64,000 bases of DNA from Actinomycetes bacterium (GTDB lineage Bacteria > Bacillota > Sulfobacillia > Sulfobacillales > JAIMBI01): assembly GCA_023565505.1 (NCBI GenBank), contig JAIMBI010000003.1, positions 1 to 64,000 of the forward strand. Direction: 5' to 3'. The position numbers and the translations under genes were made by a program. Below are positions 35,557 to 44,167 of the stretch, in pieces (positions within the stretch are counted from its first letter, which is position 1; every line of letters starts with the position of its first letter). Below the pieces are notes generated by a model. The model saw only the letters and a program-made list of their open reading frames with translations. It ran no database searches and was not told where the DNA came from.

Positions 35557-35593
35557 CCGCCCGCGGTCCCGCGGGCGGGCCGGAGATCCTCCG
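35557..35593. terminator. Hairpins between convergent genes
   Basis: A perfect 9-bp stem (35557-35565 with 35570-35578, GTCC loop) is followed by a 5-bp stem (35581-35585 with 35589-35593). They fill the 38-nt gap between two convergent genes, as expected for a shared terminator. Confidence 0.55.
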
Positions 35594-35594
35594 C

Positions 35595-35990
35595 TCAGGG
35601 TGCCGCGGGTCCGACGACCTGCAGCACTTGGCCCACGGCCACCAGGCGGTCTTGGCCGTCGACCACGCGGACCAGGTAGGCGGTCGTCCGCCGTCCGCCA
35701 TGGAGTCGCTCGGCCGCGGCGGTCACGGTTCCCCCGGTGACGGGGCGCAACAGCTGGCAGGTGACCTGGGCCGTGGCGAACCGCTGGTCGGACGCCAGGC
35801 CCGCCATGGTGGTCCAGCCGGCGGCCGTGTCGACGAGGCTCGCGAGGGCACCGCCGTGCAGGACGCCGTAGGGCATGGTCAGGGCGGGCGCGAAGGTCAG
35901 GCTCACGACCGTGCGCTCCGCGGCCCACTGCACGCACCGCATGCCGAGGTGCGCGGCGTAGGGGTTGGGCGGGGGTTCGAGTGCACCCAA
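35595..35990 (-). CDS. PaaI-type hotdog-fold thioesterase
   Basis: This is a hotdog-fold acyl-CoA thioesterase (131 aa) of the PaaI/YdiI type. The motif HGGALASLVDTAAGW (from about residue 45) has the His-Gly-Gly-x3-x2-x-D arrangement used to activate water on acyl-CoA. The start is TTG at 35990 with AGGAGGGA about 8 nt upstream; no ATG or GTG fits better. It is divergent from the TetR gene, and a TATGAT -10 (complement of 36077-36082) serves its transcription. It could act with the acyl-CoA dehydrogenase nearby. Confidence 0.82.
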   Translation of the reverse strand: MGALEPPPNPYAAHLGMRCVQWAAERTVVSLTFAPALTMPYGVLHGGALASLVDTAAGWTTMAGLASDQRFATAQVTCQLLRPVTGGTVTAAAERLHGGRRTTAYLVRVVDGQDRLVAVGQVLQVVGPAAP

Positions 35991-36213
35991 AGCCGATCCC
36001 TCCTCGCGGACGGCCGACGCCTGCCGGGGACGGTCCCGCCGGCCGTCCGCCCCGGGCGGGGCCGTCGCCGCCGCCCATCATAACGCACCCCGGGCCCGAC
36101 GGCCGTTGCGCTGGCTTGCGCTCTTCTTCGGCGCCCGTCGCCGCCGGGGGCCGGCGCCCGGGCCGGGTTGTGGTACGGTTGAACCGGACGCCGACGTGGC
36201 CAAGGAGGTCCCC

Positions 36214-36837
36214 ATGCCGCTCCGCTCGCACCGCCTCGACCTCGGACCCTACTGCCGCACCGTCCCCGAGCGCCGCCTGCTTGAGGCGTTCCTGACTCTC
36301 CTGGACCGCCGGCCCTACGACGCCATCTCCGTCCTCGACGTCGTCGAGCAGGCCCACATGTCCAAGTCCGCCTTCTACCAACGCTTCCACAACAAGGCCG
36401 ACCTCGCCCGGACGCTGTTCGGCACGGTCCTGACGGCCCTTTTGGACCACGTGGGGCGGGCCATCGACGCGGAACCCGAACCCTGGCGCAAGATTCGGGC
36501 CGGACTGCAGGCCTACGTGGACCTGTGCCTGGATCACCCCGGGGCCGGCCGTTTCCTGCTGTTGTCCGCCCCCGGGACGCCGGCCGGGTTCGAATCGCTG
36601 CGGCTTTCGGCCCACCGTACCTTTGCGGACATGATCCGGACGCGGCTCCGGTTCCCCGCCGCCGACCCGAAACGCTTGGAATGGCTCGCGGCCGCCATCG
36701 TGGGGGCGGTGAACGAGGCCGTGGTCCACGCGTTGCTCCAGGCCGAGCCGCCGGATGCCGCGGAGCGGGCGGAACTGGTCGACTGCCTGAACCAGGTCCT
36801 GGTCCACGCCGTCCTGGCGGTCACGAGCGCCCCGTGA
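36214..36837 (+). CDS. TetR/AcrR family regulator
   Basis: This is a TetR-type repressor (207 aa). The N-terminal HTH runs [20 protein letters not shown], then [25 protein letters not shown], and the rest is the helical ligand domain. The ATG at 36214 has AAGGAGG 6-7 nt upstream. The gene directly precedes the acyl-CoA dehydrogenase, whose promoter contains a palindrome just past the transcription start (36989-37002). Fatty acyl-CoA sensing is a reasonable but unproven role. Confidence 0.85.
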   Translation: MPLRSHRLDLGPYCRTVPERRLLEAFLTLLDRRPYDAISVLDVVEQAHMSKSAFYQRFHNKADLARTLFGTVLTALLDHVGRAIDAEPEPWRKIRAGLQAYVDLCLDHPGAGRFLLLSAPGTPAGFESLRLSAHRTFADMIRTRLRFPAADPKRLEWLAAAIVGAVNEAVVHALLQAEPPDAAERAELVDCLNQVLVHAVLAVTSAP

Positions 36838-36944
36838 CGCGGTGCGACCGGGCGCGGCCCAGGGGCCAGGTACGCCTGTGTACTTCGCGGGGCGTGGCGC
36901 GGCCCGGCAAGCCGGCCGTCGAGGAGCCGGCGGCCCCGGAACCC

Positions 36945-36973
36945 TTGCCAACGGCGTCCCGAGCGGCTATGAC
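36945..36973 (+). promoter_or_regulatory. Promoter of the acyl-CoA dehydrogenase gene
   Basis: TTGCCA (36945-36950) and TATGAC (36968-36973) are separated by exactly 17 nt. Transcription would begin at about 36980, 75 nt ahead of the ATG. Confidence 0.65.
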
Positions 36974-36988
36974 GGAAGGAGTCAGACA

Positions 36989-37002
36989 GTACGTCGTCGT
37001 AC
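36989..37002. promoter_or_regulatory. Candidate TetR operator
   Basis: The inverted repeat GTACG-TCGT-CGTAC lies about 10 nt downstream of the predicted transcription start. A repressor bound there would block the acyl-CoA dehydrogenase promoter. The TetR gene immediately upstream is the obvious candidate. Confidence 0.5.
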
Positions 37003-37054
37003 CGATCCGGCGACGACAGGGTTCGGCGGACCCCCCACGGCAAAGGAGGAGCGC

Positions 37055-38266
37055 ATGGCACTTGATTTCTCGCTGACCGACGAGCAGCGCCAGATCCAGG
37101 AGATGGCCCACCGGTTCGCGCTCGAGGTCATCCGGCCGGAAGCCGCCTACTACGACGAACACGAGGAGACGCCCTGGCCCATCATCCAAAAGGCGGCCGA
37201 GGTGGGCCTGTACGGGTGGGAGCTGCTCGCCTCCGGCCAGAGCGATCCCACCGGTCTCACCCTGATGCTGGTCAACGAGGAGTTGTTCTGGGGCGACGCC
37301 GGCATCGCCCTGGCCATCATGGGATCCGGCCTGGCGGCGACGGCGGTGTTCGCACAGGGTACCCCGGAGCAGATCCGGGAGTGGATCCCCCGCATCTACG
37401 GGACGCCGAGCGAACCGAAACTCGGCGCCTTCTGCGTCACCGAACCCGACGCCGGTTCCGACGTCTCCTCGCTGCGCACCCGGGCCCGCCGCGACGGGGA
37501 CGACTGGGTCATCTCCGGTACCAAGCAGTTCATCACCAACGGGGGCATCGCGGACGTACACGTGGTGGTGGCCACGGTCGACCCGTCGCTCGGCGTCCGC
37601 GGCCAGGCGAGCTTCCTGGTCGATCGCAACGAGACCCAGGGCCGGCTCCGAATGGGCCGGAAGCTCAGGAAGCTCGGCATCCGCGCCTCCCACACCGCCG
37701 AGGTGGTGTTCGACGAGGTGCGCGTGCCCCAAGACCGCGTGCTGGGCGGCCTCGAGCGCCTGGAGGCCCGCCTGGCGCGGGCCCGGGAGGGGCGGAGCAC
37801 CGGCCGGTCGGCGGTGGCCCTGCAGACTTTCGAACGGACCCGGCCGGTCGTGGGGATCCAGGCCGTGGGCATCGCCCGCGCCGCCTACGAGGCGGCCCTG
37901 GAGTACGCCAAGACGCGGCGCCAGTTCGGGGTGCCCCTCCTCCAGCACGAGGCGATCGCGTTCAAGCTGGCCGACATGCGGACCGCCATCGACGCCGCCC
38001 GGCTGCTCTGCTGGCGCGCGGCCTGGATGGCGGCGCAGGGCCAGCCGTTTTTGCACGGCGAAGGCTCGATGGCCAAGCTCAAGGCCGGGGAGACCGCGGT
38101 GTGGGTCTGCGAGCAGGCCATCCAAATCCACGGCGGCTACGGGTACATTCGCGACTACCCGGTGGAGCGGTACTGGCGGGACGCCAAGGTCTGGACCATC
38201 TTCGAAGGGACCTCGGAGATCCAGCGCCGGATCATCGCCCAGGCCCTGGCCACCGCGGACGACTAG
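37055..38266 (+). CDS. Acyl-CoA dehydrogenase
   Basis: This flavoenzyme (403 aa) introduces the alpha-beta double bond into acyl-CoA thioesters. The FAD/substrate signature [20 protein letters not shown] (about 125-144) and the C-terminal [20 protein letters not shown] (Q-x-x-G-G-x-G) are intact. The E in IFEGTSEIQ near the end is the position of the catalytic base in short- and medium-chain enzymes. ATG 37055 follows AAAGGAGGA. Chain-length preference cannot be read. It appears monocistronic and controlled by TetR. Confidence 0.94.
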   Translation: MALDFSLTDEQRQIQEMAHRFALEVIRPEAAYYDEHEETPWPIIQKAAEVGLYGWELLASGQSDPTGLTLMLVNEELFWGDAGIALAIMGSGLAATAVFAQGTPEQIREWIPRIYGTPSEPKLGAFCVTEPDAGSDVSSLRTRARRDGDDWVISGTKQFITNGGIADVHVVVATVDPSLGVRGQASFLVDRNETQGRLRMGRKLRKLGIRASHTAEVVFDEVRVPQDRVLGGLERLEARLARAREGRSTGRSAVALQTFERTRPVVGIQAVGIARAAYEAALEYAKTRRQFGVPLLQHEAIAFKLADMRTAIDAARLLCWRAAWMAAQGQPFLHGEGSMAKLKAGETAVWVCEQAIQIHGGYGYIRDYPVERYWRDAKVWTIFEGTSEIQRRIIAQALATADD

Positions 38267-38278
38267 GCCGCGACGCAC

Positions 38279-38313
38279 GGCGCGGGGCCCGGCGGCGCCC
38301 CGGACCCCGCGCC
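38279..38313. terminator. Hairpin between convergent acyl-CoA dehydrogenase and mgsA
   Basis: Perfect 9-bp arms (38279-38287 with 38305-38313) lie in the 82-nt gap between two convergent genes. A bidirectional terminator is likely, though no T tract is present. Confidence 0.5.
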
Positions 38314-38348
38314 CCCGCGACCCGGACCGGGGCGAGGCGGCCGACGCC

Positions 38349-38708
38349 CTACAGGGCGCGGACGACCCACTCGGCCGTGGCCGGATTGGTCGCCACCGGG
38401 ATGTCGCGGACGTCGCAGACGCGCAGCAAGGCGGAGACGTCGGGTTCGTGCGGGTGGGCGAACAGGGGATCCCGGAAGAAGAACAGCACGTCGATCTCCC
38501 CCTGGGCGATGCGGCTGCCCATCTGCTGGTCGCCGCCCATCGGCCCCGGCATGAGCGCGTGGACCGCCAGGCCGGTCTCGGCCGCGACCTTCTGACCCGT
38601 GTGCCCGGTCGCCCACAGTTCGTGTCGGGCGAACCGGTCCCGGTGGCGGGCCACGAAAGCGACCAACGCGGCCTTCTTGGTGTCGTGGGCGATGAGTCCG
38701 ACGCGCAT
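38349..38708 (-). CDS. mgsA: Methylglyoxal synthase
   Basis: Methylglyoxal synthase (119 aa) removes phosphate from dihydroxyacetone phosphate to give methylglyoxal, an overflow bypass of lower glycolysis. GLIAHDTKK (with the conserved Asp), ATGHTGQKV, the phosphate-binding GPMGGDQQMG and FFFRDPL (with the catalytic Asp) are all present. A perfect TATAAT lies upstream on the minus strand (complement of 38760-38765). Its presence suggests at times unbalanced triose-phosphate levels. Confidence 0.95.
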   Translation of the reverse strand: MRVGLIAHDTKKAALVAFVARHRDRFARHELWATGHTGQKVAAETGLAVHALMPGPMGGDQQMGSRIAQGEIDVLFFFRDPLFAHPHEPDVSALLRVCDVRDIPVATNPATAEWVVRAL

Positions 38709-38759
38709 CGCGCTCGCCTCCCTCCGCCCGCCGTCGCCGGATCCGGGCGGTCCTCCCCC

Positions 38760-38765
38760 ATTATA
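38760..38765 (-). promoter_or_regulatory. -10 element (TATAAT) of mgsA
   Basis: A consensus TATAAT on the minus strand lies 52 nt ahead of the mgsA ATG. No good -35 is visible at the usual distance, so activation by a regulator is possible. Confidence 0.5.
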
Positions 38766-38906
38766 CCGGCCGGCCGCGCGCATCCGGTCGCGGTTGCGGG
38801 CGGCTCGCCCGATGGGAAATAATCTCTCAAGCGAGGCGGGCCGGAGACCGGCCGCCGCATCCGACGAGCGAGGGAGGGAGGCCCGGCCCCCGGGGTCGGG
38901 CGGGCG

Positions 38907-41900
38907 ATGACGGCACACGCGGACCAGGGCTACTACCGCTATCCCACCATATCGGGCGACACCATCGTCTTCGTGGCCGAAGACGACCTCTGGGCGGTCC
39001 CGGCGACCGGCGGCGTGGCCCGGCGCCTGACGGCCGGGCGGGGTCCGGTGACCCGGCCCCGTTTCACCCCGGACGGCTCGACGCTGGTCTTCCTCGGCCG
39101 GGAGGAAGGCCAGACCGACCTGTACGCGATGCCGGCGGCGGGCGGCCCCATCCGTCGCCTGACGTTCGTCGGCGAGGTGGTCGCGGTGGCCGGCTTTACC
39201 CCGCAGGGCGAGGTGGTCTACGCGTCCACGGCCAAGGTGCCCTTCCGGCATCCGCCCGAGCTGTACGCCGTCCCCGTCCACGGCGGGGAGTCGCGCCGGC
39301 TGCCGTGGGGTCCGGGCTTGGCCGTCGCCTTCGGTCCCGACGGCGGGGTGGTGCTCGGCCGGCACACCCAGGACCCGGCCCGGTGGAAGCGGTACCGCGG
39401 CGGAACCGTCGGCCAGATCTGGATCGACCGGGACGGTTCGGGGGAGTTCCGCCGCTTGGCCCAGCCGGAGGGGAACCTCGCCAGCCCGATGTGGGTGGGG
39501 CGCCGGATCTTCTTCCTCTCCGACCACGAAGGGGTGGGCAACCTCTACTCGGTGCGGCCCGACGGCACGGACCTCCGCCGGCACACGGACCACGACGACT
39601 TCTACGCGCGCAACGCCTCCACCGACGGCCGGCGGGTGGTGTACCACGCCGGCGGGGATCTCTTCCTCTACGACCCCGAGACGGACGGCACGACCCGGGT
39701 GCCCGTCGAGTTCCGGAGCCAGCGGACGGCCCGCGAGCGCCGCTTCGTGGACGCGAGCCGGTTCCTGGAGGACTACGTCCCCCATCCGCGAGGCGAGCGG
39801 CTCGCGCTCGTCAGCCGGGGCCAGCTGTTCGCCCTGGCCGTCAAGGGCGGCCCGGTGACCCACGTCCCGCCGGGATCCGGGGTCCGCTACCGCCTGGCGC
39901 GGTGGGCGGACGAGAGCGGCCAGAGCCTGGTCGCCCTCGACGACCGCACCGGCGAGGAGCGCCTGGTGCGGATCCCCCTCGAGTCGGGACCCGTGCCGGA
40001 GGACCCGCCCGTCGTGGCGGCGGCCGACTTCGGCCGCGCCCGGGAGCTGGCGGTGGCCTTGAAGACCGGGCGGCTCGCCCTGGCCAACCACCGGTTCGAG
40101 TTGTTCGTGGTGGACCTCGCCACCGGGCGGGCCGAGAAGGTGGTGGAGAACCGCTACGGGCCGCCGACGGGTCTCGCCTGGTCGCCCGACGGCCGCTACC
40201 TCGCCTACAGCGCGCCGGAGAGTCCGCACCTCCGGGCCCTGTACGTCCTCGACGCCGAGGCCGGCGCCGTGCACCGGATCACCCGGCCGGTGCTCGAGGA
40301 CGTGGCCCCGGCGTGGGATCCCGACGGCCGGTACCTCTACTTCCTCGGCCGGCGCGTGTTCGACCCGGTCTACGACAACCTGACCTTCGACCTGGGCTTC
40401 CCCCGCGGCATGCGTCCCTACCTGGTCACCCTCCGGGCCGATGAGCCGTCGCCCTTCGTGGGCGCGCCCGACGCGGCCGACGACGCGTCCCGGGGAGGCG
40501 CCGAGCGCCGGGCGGAGGGCGACGGCCCGGCCGAGCCGCTCCGCATCGACTTCGACGGGATCGCGGACCGCGTCGTGCCGTTTCCCGTCCACGAAGGGCG
40601 CTACGGGCAGATCGCCGGCATCCCGGGCAAGGTGCTCTGGACCAGCTTCCCGGTGGAAGGCGCGCTGGAACGCAACGTGCTGACCCCCGCCGTGCCGGCG
40701 GCCAACGGCACCCTCGAAGCGTGGGACCTCAAGGAGCGGAAGCTCGACACGCTCGCCCACGGGGTCACCGACTTCCGCCTGGCGCCGGACCACAAGACCC
40801 TGGTCCTCCGCCGAGGTCTCACCCTCCGGGCGGTGCGGGCCGGCGAGAAGGTGGACGATAAGCCGGGCGACGGGCCGCCGCCCGGGACGCTCGACTGGCA
40901 CCGGGTGTCGCTCGCGGTCGACCCGCCCCGAGAGTGGGCCCAGATGCTGCGCGAGGCCTGGCGGCTCATGCGGGAGCATTTCTGGACGGCCGACATGTCG
41001 GGCGTGGACTGGGAGGCGGTCTTTCGGCGCTATGCGCCCCTCCTGGCCCGGATCACGACGCGGGGCGAGCTGTCCGACCTCATCTGGGAAATGCAGGGCG
41101 AGCTGGGCACCTCCCACGCCTACGAGATGGGCGGGGACTACCCGCCCGAACCGAATCACCCCCGCGGCAGCCTCGCCGCCGACTTTGCCTACGACGCCGC
41201 CGAAGGCGCCTGGCGGGTCACGCACGTCGTGCGCGGGGATCCCGGCACCGAGGGGGCGGACTCGCCGCTCCGCGCCCCGGGCGTGGACGTGCGGGAAGGC
41301 GACTTTCTGCTCGCCGTCGACGGGGTCGCGGCGACGGCGGACCAGCCTCCCGAGGCCCTCCTGGTGAACAAGCGGGAGCGCGAGGTGGCCCTGGTCGTCC
41401 GTCGCCCCGGCGGCCAGCCCCGCACCGTCACGGTGCGCACGCTGGGTTCGGAGACGCAGGCCCGCTACCGCGAGTGGGTCGAGGCCAACCGCGCCTTTGT
41501 CCACGCGGCGAGCGACGGTCGGGTGGGCTACGTCCACGTGCCCGACATGATGGCCCGCGGGTTCGCCGAGTTCCACCGGAGCTTTTTGGCCGAGGTGGAC
41601 CGGCCGGCGCTCATCGTCGACGTCCGCTTCAACGGCGGGGGCCACGTCTCCCAGCTCCTCCTGGAGAAACTCGCCCGCCGCCGCCTGGGCTACGACGTCC
41701 CCCGGTGGGGCGTCCCCATCCCCTATCCCGCCGACTCCCCCGCGGGTCCGCTGGTCGCCGTCACCAACGAGTTGGCCGGGTCGGACGGCGACATCTTCAG
41801 CCACGCGTTCAAGCTCCTCGGTCTCGGACCCCTGGTGGGCGAACGCACGTGGGGCGGGGTGATCGGCATCGAGCCCCAGGCCGCTCTGGTGGACGGCACG

Positions 41901-42179
41901 GTCACGTCGCAGCCCGAGTACTCCTTCTGGTTCAAGGACGTGGGCTGGGGCGTCGAGAACTACGGCACCGAACCGACCATCCCGGTCGTCTACCGACCGC
42001 AGGACTACGCCGCGGGCCGGGATCCGCAACTGGAGCGGGCCGTACAGGAGGCGCTGGCCCTGCTCGCCGTCCAACCCCCGGACAGCCCGCCCGACGAGCC
42101 CCGGCCCCGCCGGGCCGTGGGCCCCCTGCCTCCGCGACGCCGACCATCCCCGCCGCCCGCCGGGGCGCCGCCGGTCTAG
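38907..42179 (+). CDS. Tricorn protease homologue (S41 family)
   Basis: This 1090-aa protein is a tricorn-type peptidase that trims peptides released by other proteases in the cytoplasm. The N-terminal 700 residues form two beta-propellers with repeated WSPDG/FTPDG-type blades. A PDZ-like domain (about 750-840) and the S41 catalytic core follow. The catalytic set matches tricorn: S736-H737 (TSHAYE), nucleophile S959 (AGSDGDIF) and E1022 (YGTEPT). No signal peptide is seen. The ATG at 38907 lacks a well-placed Shine-Dalgarno (GGGAGGGAGG is about 30 nt away), so the start is uncertain by a few codons. It ends 4 nt inside the convergent LysR gene. Confidence 0.93.
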   Translation: MTAHADQGYYRYPTISGDTIVFVAEDDLWAVPATGGVARRLTAGRGPVTRPRFTPDGSTLVFLGREEGQTDLYAMPAAGGPIRRLTFVGEVVAVAGFTPQGEVVYASTAKVPFRHPPELYAVPVHGGESRRLPWGPGLAVAFGPDGGVVLGRHTQDPARWKRYRGGTVGQIWIDRDGSGEFRRLAQPEGNLASPMWVGRRIFFLSDHEGVGNLYSVRPDGTDLRRHTDHDDFYARNASTDGRRVVYHAGGDLFLYDPETDGTTRVPVEFRSQRTARERRFVDASRFLEDYVPHPRGERLALVSRGQLFALAVKGGPVTHVPPGSGVRYRLARWADESGQSLVALDDRTGEERLVRIPLESGPVPEDPPVVAAADFGRARELAVALKTGRLALANHRFELFVVDLATGRAEKVVENRYGPPTGLAWSPDGRYLAYSAPESPHLRALYVLDAEAGAVHRITRPVLEDVAPAWDPDGRYLYFLGRRVFDPVYDNLTFDLGFPRGMRPYLVTLRADEPSPFVGAPDAADDASRGGAERRAEGDGPAEPLRIDFDGIADRVVPFPVHEGRYGQIAGIPGKVLWTSFPVEGALERNVLTPAVPAANGTLEAWDLKERKLDTLAHGVTDFRLAPDHKTLVLRRGLTLRAVRAGEKVDDKPGDGPPPGTLDWHRVSLAVDPPREWAQMLREAWRLMREHFWTADMSGVDWEAVFRRYAPLLARITTRGELSDLIWEMQGELGTSHAYEMGGDYPPEPNHPRGSLAADFAYDAAEGAWRVTHVVRGDPGTEGADSPLRAPGVDVREGDFLLAVDGVAATADQPPEALLVNKREREVALVVRRPGGQPRTVTVRTLGSETQARYREWVEANRAFVHAASDGRVGYVHVPDMMARGFAEFHRSFLAEVDRPALIVDVRFNGGGHVSQLLLEKLARRRLGYDVPRWGVPIPYPADSPAGPLVAVTNELAGSDGDIFSHAFKLLGLGPLVGERTWGGVIGIEPQAALVDGTVTSQPEYSFWFKDVGWGVENYGTEPTIPVVYRPQDYAAGRDPQLERAVQEALALLAVQPPDSPPDEPRPRRAVGPLPPRRRPSPPPAGAPPV

Positions 42180-43105
42180 GCGCCTTGGGGCGAGGCGGCC
42201 GCGCCCCACTGGCGGGCCACCTCGTCGCGCACCACCTGCCGGCAGAGGTCCACGAACGCCTGGACCGCCCGCGTCGGCTCGCCCTCCATCCGCGCGATCT
42301 GCACCGGCCGGCGCAGCCGCGGGGCGGTCAGGGGCAGGACCCGGAGCAGCCCGGCCTGCTCCTCCAGCGCGACCGTCGTGCGGGGCACGACGGAGATGCC
42401 CAGCCCGCTCTCCACCAGACTCTTGATGGCCTGGATGCTCTCCAGCTCCATGGCCACGCGGGGCACGAACCCGGCCCGCCGGCAGGCCGTCAGGAAGATG
42501 GTCCGGAGCCCGAAGCCGACGTCGAGGAGGATGAAGTCCCGTTCGGCCAGCTCCGCCAGTTCCACCCGCCGCTGGCCCGCCAGGGGATCGTCGGGCGGCA
42601 CGATGACCACCAGCTCCTCCTCCCACAGGGTCTCGATCTCCATCAGCGGCACCTGTTCCAGGCTCGTGAGGATGGCCACGTGGATCTGGTGCGCCTCGAG
42701 GGCGGCCAGCAGGTCGCGGGACCGGGCTTCCAACAGGGTGAGGCTCACGCCCGGGAAGCGGTCGCGGAACGCCTTCACCACCGTGGGGATGAGCGACGCG
42801 GTGAGCGTGGGCATGGTCCCGATGGCCAGGTGCCCGCGGCGCAGCCCGGCCAGCTCGTCCAGGTCGTTGGCCATCTCGTCGAGCTCCTGGAACACCCGCC
42901 GGGCATGGCGCAGCACGATCTGTCCCGCCTCGGTCAGGCGCACGCCCCGGGGCAGCCGGTCGAACAGCGTGGCGCCGAGCTCATCCTCGAGCGCCTTGAG
43001 CTGGGCGCTCACCGAGGGCTGGGCGACGTGCAGGCGGGCGGCCGCGCCGGTGACGGTGCCGGCCTCGGCCACGGCGGTCACGATCTCGAGCTGCCGGAGT
43101 TCCAT
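42176..43105 (-). CDS. LysR family transcriptional regulator
   Basis: This LysR protein (309 aa) has the N-terminal HTH MELRQLEIVTAVAEAGTVTG then AARLHVAQPSVSAQLKALE and a full effector domain (LAIGTMPTLTASLIP onward). It is of the CynR/CbbR general type. ATG 43105 is chosen over the upstream start because GGGGAGGG lies 6-7 nt before it. A TACAAT -10 (complement of 43153-43158) sits in an AT-rich patch shared with the divergent gene at 43241, so it may regulate that gene and itself. Confidence 0.88.
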   Translation of the reverse strand: MELRQLEIVTAVAEAGTVTGAAARLHVAQPSVSAQLKALEDELGATLFDRLPRGVRLTEAGQIVLRHARRVFQELDEMANDLDELAGLRRGHLAIGTMPTLTASLIPTVVKAFRDRFPGVSLTLLEARSRDLLAALEAHQIHVAILTSLEQVPLMEIETLWEEELVVIVPPDDPLAGQRRVELAELAERDFILLDVGFGLRTIFLTACRRAGFVPRVAMELESIQAIKSLVESGLGISVVPRTTVALEEQAGLLRVLPLTAPRLRRPVQIARMEGEPTRAVQAFVDLCRQVVRDEVARQWGAAASPQGA

Positions 43106-43141
43106 CGCGGTTCCCTCCCCGCGGTCAAGCAATAGCGGATC

Positions 43142-43196
43142 TCTATGTCAGCCATTGTACATATATATTTCACATATCGGTAGCCGTGCGGTATCA
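43142..43196. promoter_or_regulatory. AT-rich divergent promoter patch
   Basis: About 40 nt of AT-rich sequence (TTGTACATATATATTTCACA region) interrupts otherwise GC-rich DNA between the LysR gene and the divergent small gene. TACAAT on the minus strand is the clearest -10. LysR binding would be expected here, but no clean T-N11-A palindrome could be fixed. Confidence 0.4.
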
Positions 43197-43240
43197 AGGA
43201 GATGGAAAAAGTTTTCGCCGGACGAAGGGGGAGGAACACC

Positions 43241-43741
43241 ATGAGCGCCAGTCTTTCCCAAGCCACGAAGCCTGTGACCTACCTGTTGGTGGCCGGCGCC
43301 GAGGTCGACGGACCGACCCGCGCGGCGGCGCGCTGGATCCGGCACGTGGCCGAAGGGCGGCCGGACGTGCGGGTGGTCATCCTGCACCGGCGGCCGAGCA
43401 CGGCAGCCGTGACCGGTCCGGGGTCCGCTTGGCCGGCGGTCGACGTCCCCTTGGGCGTCCTGGAACAGAACACGGCGGAGCGCGTCCGCCGGGAGCTTTT
43501 GCCCGAGCTGGGTGTGGATCCCGCACGGGTGGAGTCGATCCTCGGCGGTGAGGGCCGTCTGGACGAAGAGGTGGAGTGGGCCCTCCTCGCGGCGGGTCCC
43601 GTGGACGCCGTGGTCGTCGGCGAACCCACCCGCGGGACGGGCTGGCGCTGGCGGCGCGCCTTGGCCCGCGTGGTGCACACGGTACCCGTGGTGACGGTGG
43701 CCGAGGAAGCCGTGGCCACCCCGCTCCCCCAGGCCGGCTGA
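43241..43741 (+). CDS. Small protein with a Usp-like fold, function unknown
   Basis: This 166-aa protein resembles a universal stress protein in layout: a first strand VTYLLVAGA, a helix with RWIRHVAEG, a strand VRVVILHRRP, and a late strand-loop-helix GPVDAVVVGEPTRGTGW...VVHTVPVVTV that parallels the Usp C-terminus. The usual ATP motif G-x2-G-x9-G-S/T is not intact, so nucleotide binding is doubtful. ATG 43241 follows GGGGGAGGAA. A strong terminator follows the gene, making it monocistronic and divergent from the LysR gene. I do not assign a function. Confidence 0.5.
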   Translation: MSASLSQATKPVTYLLVAGAEVDGPTRAAARWIRHVAEGRPDVRVVILHRRPSTAAVTGPGSAWPAVDVPLGVLEQNTAERVRRELLPELGVDPARVESILGGEGRLDEEVEWALLAAGPVDAVVVGEPTRGTGWRWRRALARVVHTVPVVTVAEEAVATPLPQAG

Positions 43742-43788
43742 GTCCGGCCGGGGACGTTCGGCGAGACGGTCTTGCGCTCCTCCCTCCC

Positions 43789-43822
43789 AACGCCGCACAC
43801 CGATTCGTCGGTGTGCGGCGTT
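43789..43822 (+). terminator. Intrinsic terminator with UUCG tetraloop
   Basis: A perfect 15-bp stem (43789-43803 with 43808-43822) closes a TTCG loop and is followed by a T-rich stretch up to about 43842. It ends the transcript of the Usp-like gene and is the clearest intrinsic terminator in the window. Confidence 0.85.
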
Positions 43823-43933
43823 TCATCGCTTTCGTGTCTTTTCGAGCCCTTTCGGGTTTGTCCCAAGCCCCCCACGCCGGCCCCATCTTCTGGTATGATG
43901 CTTGCCGATGTTGTCGGGCAGGGAGCGGGTGCC

Positions 43934-44152
43934 ATGACGGGTTCCGACAGAGCAAGACTCCGGGCGCGCATCGAATGCCTCAGGCAGCAGCTCAGCGCGC
44001 TCGTCGCCGAACGCGGCACGTTGGGGGATCCCGATGTCCTTGCCCTGTCCGCCCACCTGGACGGGCTCGTAGTGCGTTACCTCAAGGCGACGTACGCCGT
44101 GGACGCCGTGGCGGCGCCGTACGCGCGGAGCGTCGGCGACACTAGCGCCTGA
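43934..44152 (+). CDS. Spo0E-family aspartyl-phosphate phosphatase
   Basis: This is a small helical-hairpin protein (72 aa) of the Spo0E type, which dephosphorylates Spo0A-P and so holds back sporulation. The two helices are ARLRARIECLRQQLSALVAE and PDVLALSAHLDGLVVRYLKA. The second contains the signature S-x-x-L-D (SAHLD) with its catalytic Asp. The ATG at 43934 has GGGAG 8 nt upstream; longer upstream starts add non-family residues. A TATGAT at about 43893 may be its -10. This gene is a good marker for an endospore-forming Bacillota. Confidence 0.8.
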   Translation: MTGSDRARLRARIECLRQQLSALVAERGTLGDPDVLALSAHLDGLVVRYLKATYAVDAVAAPYARSVGDTSA

Positions 44153-44167
44153 AGCGGATTCCGGCCC

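Noticed and set aside
38349..42626. A very long minus-strand open frame opposite the tricorn gene
   Set aside because: It is a GC-driven shadow: no Shine-Dalgarno, His/Arg/Gly-rich text without domains. Only its last 119 codons (methylglyoxal synthase) are real.
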